A stretch of DNA of 64,000 nucleotides from an uncultured Tateyamaria sp. GTDB lineage: Bacteria > Pseudomonadota > Alphaproteobacteria > Rhodobacterales > Rhodobacteraceae. Location: NCBI RefSeq assembly GCF_947503465.1, contig NZ_CANNDN010000001.1:1488001-1552000 (forward strand), written 5' to 3'. The translations under genes and the position numbers were made by a program. Position 1 is the first letter of the stretch; every line of letters begins with the position of its first letter. A model generated the notes under the pieces. The model searched no databases. It was given only the letters and a program-made list of their open reading frames with translations, and was not told where the DNA came from. Below are positions 8,881 to 17,839 of the stretch, in pieces.

Positions 8881-9642
8881 TTATTGCCGAATACGCCACC
8901 CGGTCTTGAAAATCCACCAGACCGCCGCAAGGCACAGCCCGGTAAAGACCGCGATCGCCGCAAGCGATGTCCCAATATGCACATCCGCAATCCCGAAGAA
9001 GGCCCACCGAAAGCCCGAGATGAGGTAAACCACCGGATTGAACATCGAGATCGTCTGCCAGACCGGTGGCAACATCGAGATGGAATAGAATGACCCGCCC
9101 AGGAACACCAGCGGCGTCACGATCAACAACGGCACCAGTTGAAGCTGTTCAAAGTTCCCGGCCCAAATGCCGATAATGAAGCCCAAAAGCGCAAAGCTGA
9201 TACAGGTCAGGATCAGGAAGGCGATCATCGCCAACGGGTTCTGGATCTGGATATCGACAAAGAAAAACGACGTCGCAAGAATGATAATCCCGATGAACAT
9301 CGCCTTTGTCGCCGCAGCGCCGACATAGCCCATGACAATCTCAAGAAAGTTAACCGGCGCCGACAGCAATTCGTAAATCGTCCCGATGAACTTGGGGAAG
9401 TAGATGCCAAAGGATGCGTTGGATATGCCTTGGGTCATCACGGTCAACATGATCAGCCCGGGCACGATGAACGCGCCATAGCTGACGCCTTCGACCTCCT
9501 GGATGCGGCTGCCAATGGCGGCACCGAAGACCACGAAATACAGTGACGTGGACAGAACGGGCGAGATGAGAGATTGCGCAATCGTCCGAAAGAAGCGCGC
9601 CATTTCAAAGACATAGATCGCGCGAATAGCAGACCAGTTCAT
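8881..9642 (-). CDS. ABC-2 type transporter permease
   Basis: 253 aa with six hydrophobic segments and the ABC-2 layout ([37 protein letters not shown], with the typical FPPVW-like [10 protein letters not shown] block near the fifth helix). It would form the membrane channel of an exporter with the ATPase encoded just upstream. ATG 9642 follows GGAGGAAACGTG and overlaps the ATPase stop codon (TGATG), so the two are translated together. Similar to the YadH/NodJ class; substrate unknown. Confidence 0.9.
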   Translation of the reverse strand: MNWSAIRAIYVFEMARFFRTIAQSLISPVLSTSLYFVVFGAAIGSRIQEVEGVSYGAFIVPGLIMLTVMTQGISNASFGIYFPKFIGTIYELLSAPVNFLEIVMGYVGAAATKAMFIGIIILATSFFFVDIQIQNPLAMIAFLILTCISFALLGFIIGIWAGNFEQLQLVPLLIVTPLVFLGGSFYSISMLPPVWQTISMFNPVVYLISGFRWAFFGIADVHIGTSLAAIAVFTGLCLAAVWWIFKTGWRIRQ

Positions 9643-10574
9643 CACGTTTCCTCCGGCGCGTTGACCAGCGACACAAATATATCTTCAAGGCTCGATTGAC
9701 GGGTCACCACGTCCTTGAGTTGCAGGCCGGCCTTCTGCACATCGTTCAGAAGCTTGGTGATCCCCGTCCGTTCGGCGTTTACGTCATAGCTGTAAACCAG
9801 CGTCCAGCCGTCGTCGCCCAGGGTCAGGTCATAGCCGCCCAATGCCTCTGGCACCGCGTCAATCCGGGTGGTCAACTGCACATCAAGTTGCTTTTTACCC
9901 ATCCGCGCCATGAGCGTGTTCTTGTCTTCGACCAGAAGGATTTCGCCCTTGCTGATCACGCCCACGCGGTCGGCGATGGCCTCGGCTTCTTCGATGTAGT
10001 GGGTTGTCAGGATGGTGGTCACACCGTCCGCGCGCAGCTGTTCGACGATTTCCCACATATCCTTGCGCAACTCCACGTCGACGCCGGCCGTGGGTTCATC
10101 CAGAAACAGCACGCGCGGCTCGTGCGCCAGCGCCTTGGCGATCAGGACGCGCCGCTTCATCCCGCCAGACAGTTCGCGGATCTGGTTGTCGCGCTTGTCC
10201 CAAAGGGACAGGCGTTTCAGAATATCCTCGACCGCGCTGTCCTTGCGCCCCTTGCCGAACAGGCCCCGGGAAAACCGGACGGTGTTGATGACCCTTTCGA
10301 ACGGTTCAAGTGCAATCTCCTGCGGGACAAGACCAATAAGGCTGCGCGCTTCGCGGTAATGGGTGAGCGTGTCGAACCCCGTCACCGAGACGGAGCCGGA
10401 TGTGGGCATCGTGATCCCGCACACCGTTGAAATCAAAGTTGTTTTTCCGGCGCCATTGGGCCCCAGCAAGGCAATGATCTCGCCCTCGTCGATATCGAGG
10501 TTCACACCTTTCAAGGCTTCGAATCCGCCGGCATAGGACTTGCGCAGGTTCTGGATACTCAGGATCGTGGACAT
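9642..10574 (-). CDS. ABC transporter ATP-binding protein (YadG/NodI/DrrA-like)
   Basis: 310 aa. Walker [11 protein letters not shown]-loop VPQE, signature LSGGM, Walker B VLFLDEP, D-loop AGVD and H-loop TTHY are all intact, so this is an active ATPase. A C-terminal extension of about 80 residues after the nucleotide-binding domain is usual for drug and polysaccharide exporters of this class. ATG 10574 has GGAGA seven bases upstream. A 7-bp hairpin (GCACACG/CGTGTGC, 10642-10657) lies in the gap before the next gene. Confidence 0.93.
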   Translation of the reverse strand: MSTILSIQNLRKSYAGGFEALKGVNLDIDEGEIIALLGPNGAGKTTLISTVCGITMPTSGSVSVTGFDTLTHYREARSLIGLVPQEIALEPFERVINTVRFSRGLFGKGRKDSAVEDILKRLSLWDKRDNQIRELSGGMKRRVLIAKALAHEPRVLFLDEPTAGVDVELRKDMWEIVEQLRADGVTTILTTHYIEEAEAIADRVGVISKGEILLVEDKNTLMARMGKKQLDVQLTTRIDAVPEALGGYDLTLGDDGWTLVYSYDVNAERTGITKLLNDVQKAGLQLKDVVTRQSSLEDIFVSLVNAPEET

Positions 10575-10663
10575 GGAATCTCCGCTGTGTTCACGCAAAC
10601 GAGAGGTATGCCCCGTAAACAGACAGGGCCAGCGCGCGGGCGCACACGCACGTGTGCAGGCGT

Positions 10664-11182
10664 TCAGTCCTTGCCGGTCAAACGACCCAGCCACCCCTTT
10701 TTGGCGGGTTCGGCGCCTTCCGTCTCCGCATCCTGCGCGGGCGGTCCTTCCAGCGTTTCCTGAAGGTTGGCAAAGAACTGGTCCGCCATCTTCTTTGCGA
10801 ACCCGTCGATGATACGACTGCCAAGCTGGGCCAGTTTACCACCCACCTTGGCCTCGACATCATAGCTGAGCTCCGTGCCGCCATCGACAGCCGCCATCCG
10901 GACTTCGGCACCGCCTTTGGCAAACCCGGCAGCACCGCCTTTGCCCTCGCCCGAAATGGTCAGACTTTGGTTTTCAACCCTATCGGACAGGGTGACGGCC
11001 CCTTTGAATGTCGCTTTGACCGGGCCGACCTTTTGGGTGACCGTGGCCTCGAACCCGTCATCGGGATTGCCTGTGACCTCAGTCGCGCCTGGCACGCAGG
11101 CTTTGAGCACCTCTGGGTCGAGCAAGGCGGCATAGACATCGGAGGGCGGGGCCGCGATCTGGCGTGTGTCGGACATTTGCAT
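10664..11182 (-). CDS. CoxG/SRPBCC family protein
   Basis: 172 aa. The first 150 residues match the carbon monoxide dehydrogenase subunit G family (SRPBCC fold): [23 protein letters not shown], then [25 protein letters not shown] and [27 protein letters not shown]. The tail (from [12 protein letters not shown]) is acidic, then basic. CoxG proteins tether molybdenum hydroxylases to membranes, but no CODH-like genes are near, so the role here is open. I start it at ATG 11182 (GGGAGA upstream), not at the longer frame. Confidence 0.88.
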   Translation of the reverse strand: MQMSDTRQIAAPPSDVYAALLDPEVLKACVPGATEVTGNPDDGFEATVTQKVGPVKATFKGAVTLSDRVENQSLTISGEGKGGAAGFAKGGAEVRMAAVDGGTELSYDVEAKVGGKLAQLGSRIIDGFAKKMADQFFANLQETLEGPPAQDAETEGAEPAKKGWLGRLTGKD

Positions 11183-11288
11183 CGGGTGTCTCCCTTGGTT
11201 TTTTGGAGGTGTGATACCTGAGCGCCCGCAATTGTGCCATGCGCTATTCGCAACCCACATCCCTGCATCCTGTGGTAGGGCTGGTGTC

Positions 11289-12272
11289 ATGGAAAGCATA
11301 CGCCAGAACTTTGCCGGGCTGGGCATCCTATTTGTCCTGATCGGGGTGTTCTGCATCTCCATAAATGACATGCTGATCAAGCAGCTGTCGGGCGCGTACC
11401 CGTTACATCAGATCGTGTTTGCGCGGTCCGCGATCGGCATTCTGTTCAGTCTGATCATCGTGCAGTACGAAGGCGGGTTTGGCATATTGCGCACGAACAC
11501 ACCGTGGCAGCATGCGTTGCGCGGCGTTCTGATCGTGATTGCCAACATGACCTTCTTCGTCGGCCTTGCGGTGTTGCCGCTGGCAGATGTGACGGCCCTG
11601 TTCTTTGTGGCGCCGCTGTTCATTACCCTGCTGTCAGTCCCCATGCTTGGCGAGCGTGTCGGGCCCCTGCGCCTGTCCGCCGTTGCCATCGGCTTTGCCG
11701 GCGTTGTCATCATGCAACGCCCCTGGGCCGACGCCGGGTCGCTTGACGTCAACCGCATCGTCCTGGTGCTGCCCGTTCTTGCGGCCCTCACCTATGCCTT
11801 GAACCAGGTGCTGACCCGCAAATTGGGCGTTGCGAGCAAGGCCAGCGCCATGGCGGTCTATATCCAGGCAACTTTCATCATCGTGTCAGCGGGTTTCTAC
11901 ATTGTTGCGGGCGATGGGCGCTTTGCCGAAGGCACAACAAACGAACCGCTCATTTTCCTGCTCCGTGCGTGGGTTTGGCCCAGCGGCGCCGATATGTGGG
12001 TCTTTGCCGGGCTGGGCCTGAATGCGGCCATCATCGGCTATTGCCTCAGTCAGGCCTACCGGTTGGCCGACGCGGCAACAGTCGCCCCGTTTGAGTACAT
12101 TGGCCTGCCGCTGGCCGTGTTTTGGGGATGGGCCGTGTTCGGCGACCTGCCTGTGCTGGAAGTTTGGATCGGCATCCTACTGATCCTGGGGGCCGGCCTG
12201 TTCGTGTACGTGCGCGAGCGCCAAAAGGCCCGGATGCTGGCCCGGCGCCCGTTCGCGGGCGGCGCGCGCTAG
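11289..12272 (+). CDS. EamA/DMT family transporter
   Basis: 327 aa with about ten transmembrane helices in two EamA halves. The first half ends around LGERVGPLRLSAVAIGFAGVVIM, the second around FEYIGLPLAVFWGWAVFGDLP, which are the usual EamA markers. Such proteins export or import metabolites such as amino acids or S-adenosylmethionine; the substrate cannot be told from sequence. Start ATG 11289 is chosen because the frame before it overlaps the divergent CoxG-like gene. Its stop and the stop of the convergent oxidoreductase share the same CTAG (12269-12272). Confidence 0.88.
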   Translation: MESIRQNFAGLGILFVLIGVFCISINDMLIKQLSGAYPLHQIVFARSAIGILFSLIIVQYEGGFGILRTNTPWQHALRGVLIVIANMTFFVGLAVLPLADVTALFFVAPLFITLLSVPMLGERVGPLRLSAVAIGFAGVVIMQRPWADAGSLDVNRIVLVLPVLAALTYALNQVLTRKLGVASKASAMAVYIQATFIIVSAGFYIVAGDGRFAEGTTNEPLIFLLRAWVWPSGADMWVFAGLGLNAAIIGYCLSQAYRLADAATVAPFEYIGLPLAVFWGWAVFGDLPVLEVWIGILLILGAGLFVYVRERQKARMLARRPFAGGAR

Positions 12273-13234
12273 GCGTCGACCTGAATTACAACCTTGCCCG
12301 TTGCCTTGCGGGTCCGCAGCAGATCCAGCCCGTCATTCGCGTCGGCAAGTGGCAGCACGTGGCTGACATGGGGTTTCAACTTTCCCTCCGCGTACCAACC
12401 GAACAGCACTTCGAAACTGTCCGTCAGCACCTTGGGGTTCACGCGCATGTAGCCCCCCCAGTAAAAGCCCAGCACATGCAGGTTCTTGACCAGCAGGTAA
12501 TTGGCCGGGATCTGTGGAACGGTGCCGGAGGCAAAGCCCAGCGGCAGCAACCGTGCCTCGGGGTTGCAGGCGCGCAACGCCGCCTCAAACAGATCGCCAC
12601 CCACGGGATCATAGACGACATCCGCACCGCCCAGTGCCTTGACGTCTGCCCGCAGGTCGCACGTGTCGCTGTCCAGCAGGTGATCTGCCCCGGCATGCGA
12701 CGCGATTTTCAACTTGTCAGCGCCACGGGCACAGGCAATCACCTCGGCCCCCATGAGTTTGCCAAGTTCGACCGCCGTCAGGCCCACACCGCCCGACGCC
12801 CCCAACACCAACAGGCGTTCGCCTGGTTGCAAACGTGCTTTGTAATCCAGTGCAACGTGACTGGTGCCATAGGCCACAAGGAAGGCGGCAGCATCCACTT
12901 CTGTCATCTCATCAGGAATCGGCACACAGATGTCAGCAGGCAAGGCAGCGTACGCACCGAGGCCCCCAAAACCCGAATAGGCCGCGATCCGTTGGCCCGG
13001 CTTCAGATGTGTGACGCCATCGCCAACCGCTTCAATCGTGCCGCACATCTCCATCCCGATGGTCGCGGGCAGTTGCGGTTTCTCCTGGTAGGTGCCTTTG
13101 ACAATCAGTGTGTCCCCAAAGTTCAGCCCACAAGTGTGGACCCGCACCAGCACCTCGTTTGCCTCAGGGATCGGTGCATCGACCTCTCGCAGTTCAAGCG
13201 GCTGCCCAAGGGCGGTGACTTGCATGGCACGCAT
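12269..13234 (-). CDS. NADPH:quinone oxidoreductase family protein (zinc-free MDR)
   Basis: 321 aa medium-chain reductase. GroES-like N-terminal half (VHTCGLNFGDTLIVKGTY, GMEMCGTIEAVGDGV) and a nucleotide-binding half with VLGASGGVGLTAVELGK and DVVYDPVGG. The structural zinc cysteines of alcohol dehydrogenases are absent, which places it with zeta-crystallin/QOR enzymes that reduce quinones or enones with NADPH. ATG 13234 has AAAGGA upstream. Downstream of it, on the opposite strand, the EamA gene ends in the same CTAG. Confidence 0.9.
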   Translation of the reverse strand: MRAMQVTALGQPLELREVDAPIPEANEVLVRVHTCGLNFGDTLIVKGTYQEKPQLPATIGMEMCGTIEAVGDGVTHLKPGQRIAAYSGFGGLGAYAALPADICVPIPDEMTEVDAAAFLVAYGTSHVALDYKARLQPGERLLVLGASGGVGLTAVELGKLMGAEVIACARGADKLKIASHAGADHLLDSDTCDLRADVKALGGADVVYDPVGGDLFEAALRACNPEARLLPLGFASGTVPQIPANYLLVKNLHVLGFYWGGYMRVNPKVLTDSFEVLFGWYAEGKLKPHVSHVLPLADANDGLDLLRTRKATGKVVIQVDA

Positions 13235-13249
13235 GGTTGTTCCTTTGGT

Positions 13250-13495
13250 CTAGTGGCCGTCGCGGCCGATTTGCCAGACCTGATAACTGATCTGCACGGC
13301 GCCGAACAGAAGGCCGTGGAAGAACCAAAGGATAAAGAGGATCAGGAACGCATCATCGCTGTTTGTGGAACGTGTGTGAATGTCTGCGACGTCCATGATC
13401 CAGATGCCCGAGACAAAAACGGCCGAAAGGGCAAAACCGACGGCCGTGCCATTCAGGAACAGGCGGATAAGGGGGTTCGGTTGCTCCGGATCCAT
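13250..13495 (-). CDS. Small two-helix membrane protein
   Basis: 81 aa. Two hydrophobic helices (about residues 15-32 and 48-68), a short polar loop DIHTRSTNSDD between them, and a charged start MDPEQPNPLIR. It lies 15 nt upstream of the quinone oxidoreductase start on the same strand, so it probably shares that transcript. No family recognised. Confidence 0.7.
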   Translation of the reverse strand: MDPEQPNPLIRLFLNGTAVGFALSAVFVSGIWIMDVADIHTRSTNSDDAFLILFILWFFHGLLFGAVQISYQVWQIGRDGH

Positions 13496-13559
13496 GCGGC
13501 AAATGTAGGGCACGCGACGCGGATGACGACCGCCAGCTGGCCGTGGCCGCGGTGTAGGA

Positions 13560-14654
13560 TCAGCCCGCCACTGCGTTTGCCGCGGCAAGACCGCTGGCGG
13601 CTGCCATCCCTTCGTACCCCCGCACACGTCGACGGATGCGGGGAAACGGCGCGGGCGCGCTGTCGCTGGCAAGTTCGGGGTACAGCGATATCAGGCGCGC
13701 GCGCGCCAGCGGATCAAGGCTTTGGCGTGCGACGGGACCGGGATAAAAGCTTTCTGCGAGCATGCCGTTGGCCCAGACCAGTGCATGGGTATCGAACATG
13801 AAGTGGTGATACTCGACAGCCTGCGACGCGCTGGCCCGAGTGATGTCGTGACCGTTCACGCATTCGCGCGCAGCCATCAGCACTTCGGTCGTGTCGAACA
13901 TCAGTTCAAAAGCCGCGTCGCGCCGAAGCAGGCAGTGGCGCGGTGAAATTCCGGTTGGCGCAAAGGGTTGACCCGGACCGAAGGTATCAGGCGCGACCCA
14001 AACCGGCAAATCGTCGCCCTGCGGAAACAGGATCATCCGGTGCGCGGCCCAGCTGATCCGCTCTGCGCCACCATCAAAGGTCAGGACACGGTCACCGATC
14101 TCAAGTTGTTCGACCGGCACATCGCCATCCGGCGTTCGGATCAACGTGCCGCGCACAAAGCATACGATTTCACCATAAGGCGTGCCGCCGCCGTCATTCT
14201 TGAATGCGATGTTGTATGTCGTACCGGGGATCAGCGGCGCCGTGGACACGACCAGGGTCAGGTCGCCCTGGTTCTCGCCCGGGCCTGCCGCGACAAAGAG
14301 AAGATCAATTGTCGGGCCACCGCCAACGGGCGTGGCTGTGAGGGTAAACTCGACCTCGAGAACGGCGCCTGCCGCGACCTGAACGGGGTCGCCATCGGCA
14401 TTCGTGGTGTCAATGTCGTCGCGCAGGATCTGGTTCAGCGGCGTACCACCCGGATCGTCCTGAAACCCGTCGTCAAATTCCATGTCATCGTCATCGACAT
14501 TGATGTCGATTGTGGTGGCTGCGGCGGCCAGCGTCGCCTGGGCATTGTTCGGCAATGAAAAAGGACCGTTCTGACCCGGGTTCAGCTGCCCGTTGTCGTT
14601 CACGAAACTAAAATCCTCGAACAGAAATCCTGTGATCGACCCGCCATTTGGCAT
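13560..14654 (-). CDS. Hint (Hedgehog/intein) domain protein
   Basis: 364 aa. Residues 1-165 are an acidic, Gly- and Thr-rich beta-type segment without a Sec signal. A Hint_2-type domain starts at the Cys of CFVRGTLIRTPDG, followed by VPVEQLEIGDRVLTFDGG and later ISPRHCLLRR. In hedgehog proteins and inteins that first Cys performs the N-to-S acyl shift, but no intein-type His-Asn end is seen here, so splicing is not expected; N-terminal cleavage is possible. Rhodobacterales encode many such proteins of unknown role. ATG 14654 has GGAG upstream. A GTCCGC/GCGGAC hairpin (14675-14691) lies in its leader. Confidence 0.85.
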   Translation of the reverse strand: MPNGGSITGFLFEDFSFVNDNGQLNPGQNGPFSLPNNAQATLAAAATTIDINVDDDDMEFDDGFQDDPGGTPLNQILRDDIDTTNADGDPVQVAAGAVLEVEFTLTATPVGGGPTIDLLFVAAGPGENQGDLTLVVSTAPLIPGTTYNIAFKNDGGGTPYGEIVCFVRGTLIRTPDGDVPVEQLEIGDRVLTFDGGAERISWAAHRMILFPQGDDLPVWVAPDTFGPGQPFAPTGISPRHCLLRRDAAFELMFDTTEVLMAARECVNGHDITRASASQAVEYHHFMFDTHALVWANGMLAESFYPGPVARQSLDPLARARLISLYPELASDSAPAPFPRIRRRVRGYEGMAAASGLAAANAVAG

Positions 14655-14809
14655 AACGCAACGCTCCAACTTGTGTCCGCGTTCTGCGGACCCCAAGCCC
14701 AGACGATACAAGGCCCAGGCGACATCGCCTACATCCCATTGGACACGTTTGGGAAACAGAGTGTTGATTGGCGCCCAACTGGCGGAGAAACGCCGATGCG
14801 CGCAGGCTG

Positions 14810-15280
14810 CTAAAACGCCTCGGGCCGCGCCTCGCGGGCCATGTGATCAAGGACGGCGTTCACAAACTTCGGTTCCTTGCCGTCGGGAAAGAACGCCTGC
14901 GCTACGTCCACATATTCCACGATCACCACCTTGGGCGGCGTGCCCGTGTCCCGAAACTCGGCCCCCGCCGCCCGAAAGAGCGCGCGCAGGGTCGGATCAA
15001 TCCGCGCAATCGGCCACTTCGCAACCAGCGCACGGTCCGTCATCTGGTCGATTGGAGCCTGATAGTTCACCGCATCGTCCATGACCCGCGCAAAATGGTC
15101 CGGATCGCCCTCGGCCATCTCGTCGCCCTCGTAGGACGCGCCAAAACGGTGGTCCATGAATTCGACCTTGATCTGGTCAACGGTCTGCGCTGTCTGCTCC
15201 ATCTGGAACAGCGCCTGCACTGCGTAAAGCCGCGCGGCCGAGCGCATCTTGCGTTTCTGGTTGCCCGAAAGGGTCGTCAT
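14810..15280 (-). CDS. nusB: Transcription antitermination factor NusB
   Basis: 156 aa all-alpha RNA-binding protein; with NusE it binds boxA in rRNA leaders and supports antitermination. Visible blocks are RSAARLYAVQALFQME, RALVAKWPIARIDPTLRALFRAAGAEF and VVIVEYVDVAQAFFPDGKEPKFVNAVLD, matching the family's core and C-terminal signature. Its start overlaps the ribH stop by 4 nt (ATGA), the common ribH-nusB arrangement. Confidence 0.95.
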   Translation of the reverse strand: MTTLSGNQKRKMRSAARLYAVQALFQMEQTAQTVDQIKVEFMDHRFGASYEGDEMAEGDPDHFARVMDDAVNYQAPIDQMTDRALVAKWPIARIDPTLRALFRAAGAEFRDTGTPPKVVIVEYVDVAQAFFPDGKEPKFVNAVLDHMAREARPEAF

Positions 15281-15819
15281 GCGGTTGTGGATCCTGTTTT
15301 GGACGCCAGCTGATATTCAGAGGCGGGTTTGAACCCGACCCCTTTGCTGGAGCGGCCCCACTTACGGCTGAGCGCGATCAGGTGCAAGGCCGCAGCCGCT
15401 GCCCCGCCGCCTTTATTCTGCTTGGCCGGATCCGCGCGCACTTCGGCCTGTTCGGTGTTCTCGACCGTCAGGATGCCATTGCCGATGCACAGGCCCTGGA
15501 GCCCCAGAAGCTGTATGGCGCGGGACGAGTCATTGCAGACCGTCTCGTAGTGCGTCGTCTCACCCCGGATCACACAGCCAAGCGCCACGTAGCCATCAAA
15601 GTTCGACATGCGTTCGCTGATCCCGATAGCGGTGGGAATTTCCAGCGCACCGGGCATCTCGATCAGGTCCCAGGTGGCGCCTGCTGCCTCAATCTCGGCC
15701 GTGGCTCCAGCGACCAGATTGTCGGCGATCTGCTTGTAATAGGGCGACACGACGATCAGCAGCTTGGTCGGGTCGTCAAAGCTGGGACGGTCCAGCACGT
15801 TATGATCGATGGATGCCAT
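15277..15819 (-). CDS. ribH: 6,7-dimethyl-8-ribityllumazine synthase
   Basis: 180 aa. It condenses 3,4-dihydroxy-2-butanone 4-phosphate with the ribityl pyrimidine to give lumazine, the penultimate step to riboflavin. Family blocks: IVVSPYYKQIADNLV, PGALEIPTAI, GCVIRGETTHYETV and NGILTVENTEQA. ATG 15819 lies one base from the end of ribB, and its ribosome site (CGGAGAG) sits inside the last ribB codons, so the two are coupled. Confidence 0.95.
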   Translation of the reverse strand: MASIDHNVLDRPSFDDPTKLLIVVSPYYKQIADNLVAGATAEIEAAGATWDLIEMPGALEIPTAIGISERMSNFDGYVALGCVIRGETTHYETVCNDSSRAIQLLGLQGLCIGNGILTVENTEQAEVRADPAKQNKGGGAAAAALHLIALSRKWGRSSKGVGFKPASEYQLASKTGSTTA

Positions 15820-15820
15820 G

Positions 15821-16939
15821 TTACTCTCCGAGGATGGGTCGGGTGCCGACGATTTCGAGCCCATAGGCGTCGATGCCCATGTAGGTGGTGCGCGGGCTGT
15901 CTGTCAGCAGGATCAGGCGCGAGAGTCCCATGTTGGACAACATCTGTGCGCCCAGGCCAGTATTCTTGACGATACGCGGGCCCGCGTCTTCGTCCGTAAA
16001 CAGGGATTTGCGTGGTTCGCGAAACAGGCACACAACGCCGCGTCCTTCGGCGGCAATCAACTCCATGGCCCGCGGCAACTCTCCCACCGGCTTGTCGGAA
16101 AGGCCCAGAATATCGGTGACCTCAGCCAAGGCATGGGTCCGCACCAGCACCGGTTCGTCCGTCGCCAGGTTCCCTTTGGACAACGTCACATGTTCAATCC
16201 CATAGGTCTGGTCGGTGAAAATACGCATGTCCCAGTCGCCACCATGCTGCGAGGTGACCATGCGGCGGTCCGTTTCGACCACCAGATTGTCATGGCGCCG
16301 ACGATAGGCGATGAGATCGGAGATGGTGCCGATCTTCAGCCTGTGCGCGGCGGCATAGTCCACAAGATCGGGCAGACGGGCCATAGACCCGTCTTCGTTC
16401 ATGATCTCGCAGATCACGCTTGATGGGTAATGCCCGGCCAGTCGCGCCACGTCGCACCCCGCCTCCGTATGGCCGGCCCGCACCAGCACCCCGCCTTTCC
16501 GAGCGCGCAGCGGAAACACGTGCCCCGGTGTCGCCAAATCGGCAGCGGTCGCTTGCGGGTTCACGAGTGTCGAAATGGTCAGGGCCCGGTCCCCTGCCGA
16601 GATGCCCGTACTGACCCCCTCCCGGGCCTCGACCGACACGGTAAATGCCGTCTCGTGGCGCGAGGAGTTGTGCATTGCCATCATGGGCAAACCCAGCGCC
16701 TCGACCCGCTCTGCGGGCAAGGTCACACAGATCAACCCGCGCCCATGGGTCGCCATGAAGTTCACCGCCGCCGCATCGGCGAAATTGGCTGGGATTACCA
16801 AATCGCCTTCGTTTTCGCGATCTTCGTGGTCAACCAGAATGAACATCCGGCCCAGACGTGCCTCTTCGATAATTTCTTCGATGGGCGAAATGGCCGTAGC
16901 CAAATCCGTCTCGACAGGACCAGGGGTTTCAAAGCTCAT
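15821..16939 (-). CDS. ribB: 3,4-dihydroxy-2-butanone 4-phosphate synthase with degenerate GCHII domain (RibBX-like)
   Basis: 372 aa. Residues 1-215 are an intact DHBP synthase: DHEDRENEGDLV, ATHGRGLICV, TPGHVFPLRARKGGVL and GHTEAGCDVARLAG. Residues 225-372 align in shape with GTP cyclohydrolase II, but the segment that should hold its three zinc cysteines reads LVRTHALAEVTDILGL (265-280) with no cysteine, and the GRGIGL-like site is GRGVVCLFREP. The second half is therefore probably not a cyclohydrolase, as in the RibBX proteins known from alphaproteobacteria. A separate ribA must exist elsewhere in the genome. AGGTGA precedes the ATG. Confidence 0.9.
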   Translation of the reverse strand: MSFETPGPVETDLATAISPIEEIIEEARLGRMFILVDHEDRENEGDLVIPANFADAAAVNFMATHGRGLICVTLPAERVEALGLPMMAMHNSSRHETAFTVSVEAREGVSTGISAGDRALTISTLVNPQATAADLATPGHVFPLRARKGGVLVRAGHTEAGCDVARLAGHYPSSVICEIMNEDGSMARLPDLVDYAAAHRLKIGTISDLIAYRRRHDNLVVETDRRMVTSQHGGDWDMRIFTDQTYGIEHVTLSKGNLATDEPVLVRTHALAEVTDILGLSDKPVGELPRAMELIAAEGRGVVCLFREPRKSLFTDEDAGPRIVKNTGLGAQMLSNMGLSRLILLTDSPRTTYMGIDAYGLEIVGTRPILGE

Positions 16940-17132
16940 GGATCACCTATGGCAGCATTGACCGCGACATAGAGGATCAGGCGCACCATTGCCAGTAGGA
17001 CGCAGCGCACAAACCCTGTTCTCTTCCCTGTTTCAAAGAATCTGTCCCGAAGGGTCGGTCAGACATGATCGCACGCCATACCGATTACGAGAACGCCAGC
17101 AAGAGGTGCCGGCATGGCGTCAGGCCACTGGA

Positions 17133-17720
17133 TCAGCCCGCGTCGGCAAGGCGCGCGACATAGCGGGCCAACGTATCGATCTCGAGATTGACGGCATCCC
17201 CCACAGCCACATCGCCCCATGTGGTCACGTCCTTGGTGTGCGGGATAAAGTTGATGCCAAAAATGGCACCTTGCACCTCGTTCACGGTCAATGAGGTGCC
17301 ATTCAGGGCCACGGATCCCTTTGGCGCGATAAATCGGGCAAGGTCATCCGGGGCGCGCAACTGAACGCGCGTGCTGTCACCTTCGTCCAGTACAGAGACC
17401 ACCTCGGCCACACCATCCACATGGCCGGACACGATGTGTCCGCCCAACTCGTCACCCACGCGCAATGCCCGCTCAAGGTTCAATCGCTTGCCCACCGTCC
17501 ACGCGCCAAGGTTTGTCTTCGACACCGTCTCGGCGCTGACCTGCACGTCATACCAGTCAGGACCGAGATCAACGACCGTCAGGCAAACGCCGTCTGACGC
17601 GATGGAGGCACCCATATCAATACCTGCCGTGTCATAACCGGTCGAAATGCGCACACGCAAATCACCCTCTTGCTTGAGGTCAGTGATGGTTCCGATGTCG
17701 GTGATGATGCCCGTGAACAT
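17133..17720 (-). CDS. ribE: Riboflavin synthase alpha chain
   Basis: 195 aa made of two lumazine-binding repeats: MFTGIITDIGTI and later VSGHVDGVAEVVSV; substrate residues lie in SDGVCLTV and LNGTSLTVNEV. It dismutates two lumazines into riboflavin and pyrimidine. It starts at ATG 17720 with GGGAGA upstream. A 193-bp gap separates it from ribB. No FMN riboswitch consensus is visible in either gap. It diverges from kpsS. Confidence 0.95.
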   Translation of the reverse strand: MFTGIITDIGTITDLKQEGDLRVRISTGYDTAGIDMGASIASDGVCLTVVDLGPDWYDVQVSAETVSKTNLGAWTVGKRLNLERALRVGDELGGHIVSGHVDGVAEVVSVLDEGDSTRVQLRAPDDLARFIAPKGSVALNGTSLTVNEVQGAIFGINFIPHTKDVTTWGDVAVGDAVNLEIDTLARYVARLADAG

Positions 17721-17839
17721 TGCGGTCTCCCATGCCGTTGGTCCCGAGGTAGCGGCGCATATCTGCAAGGGCAAGAGGGCCACGGATTGCGATTGCGCAA
17801 AATCTGGGCCATAAAAACGCCCCAGTCAGGTGTTCATCT

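Noticed and set aside
16940-17132. A 24-codon frame (GTG start) ending ATGA on the ribB start
   Set aside because: ribB has its own good ribosome site (AGGTGA), and this frame's start is weak; unlike the sox case nothing else supports translation.
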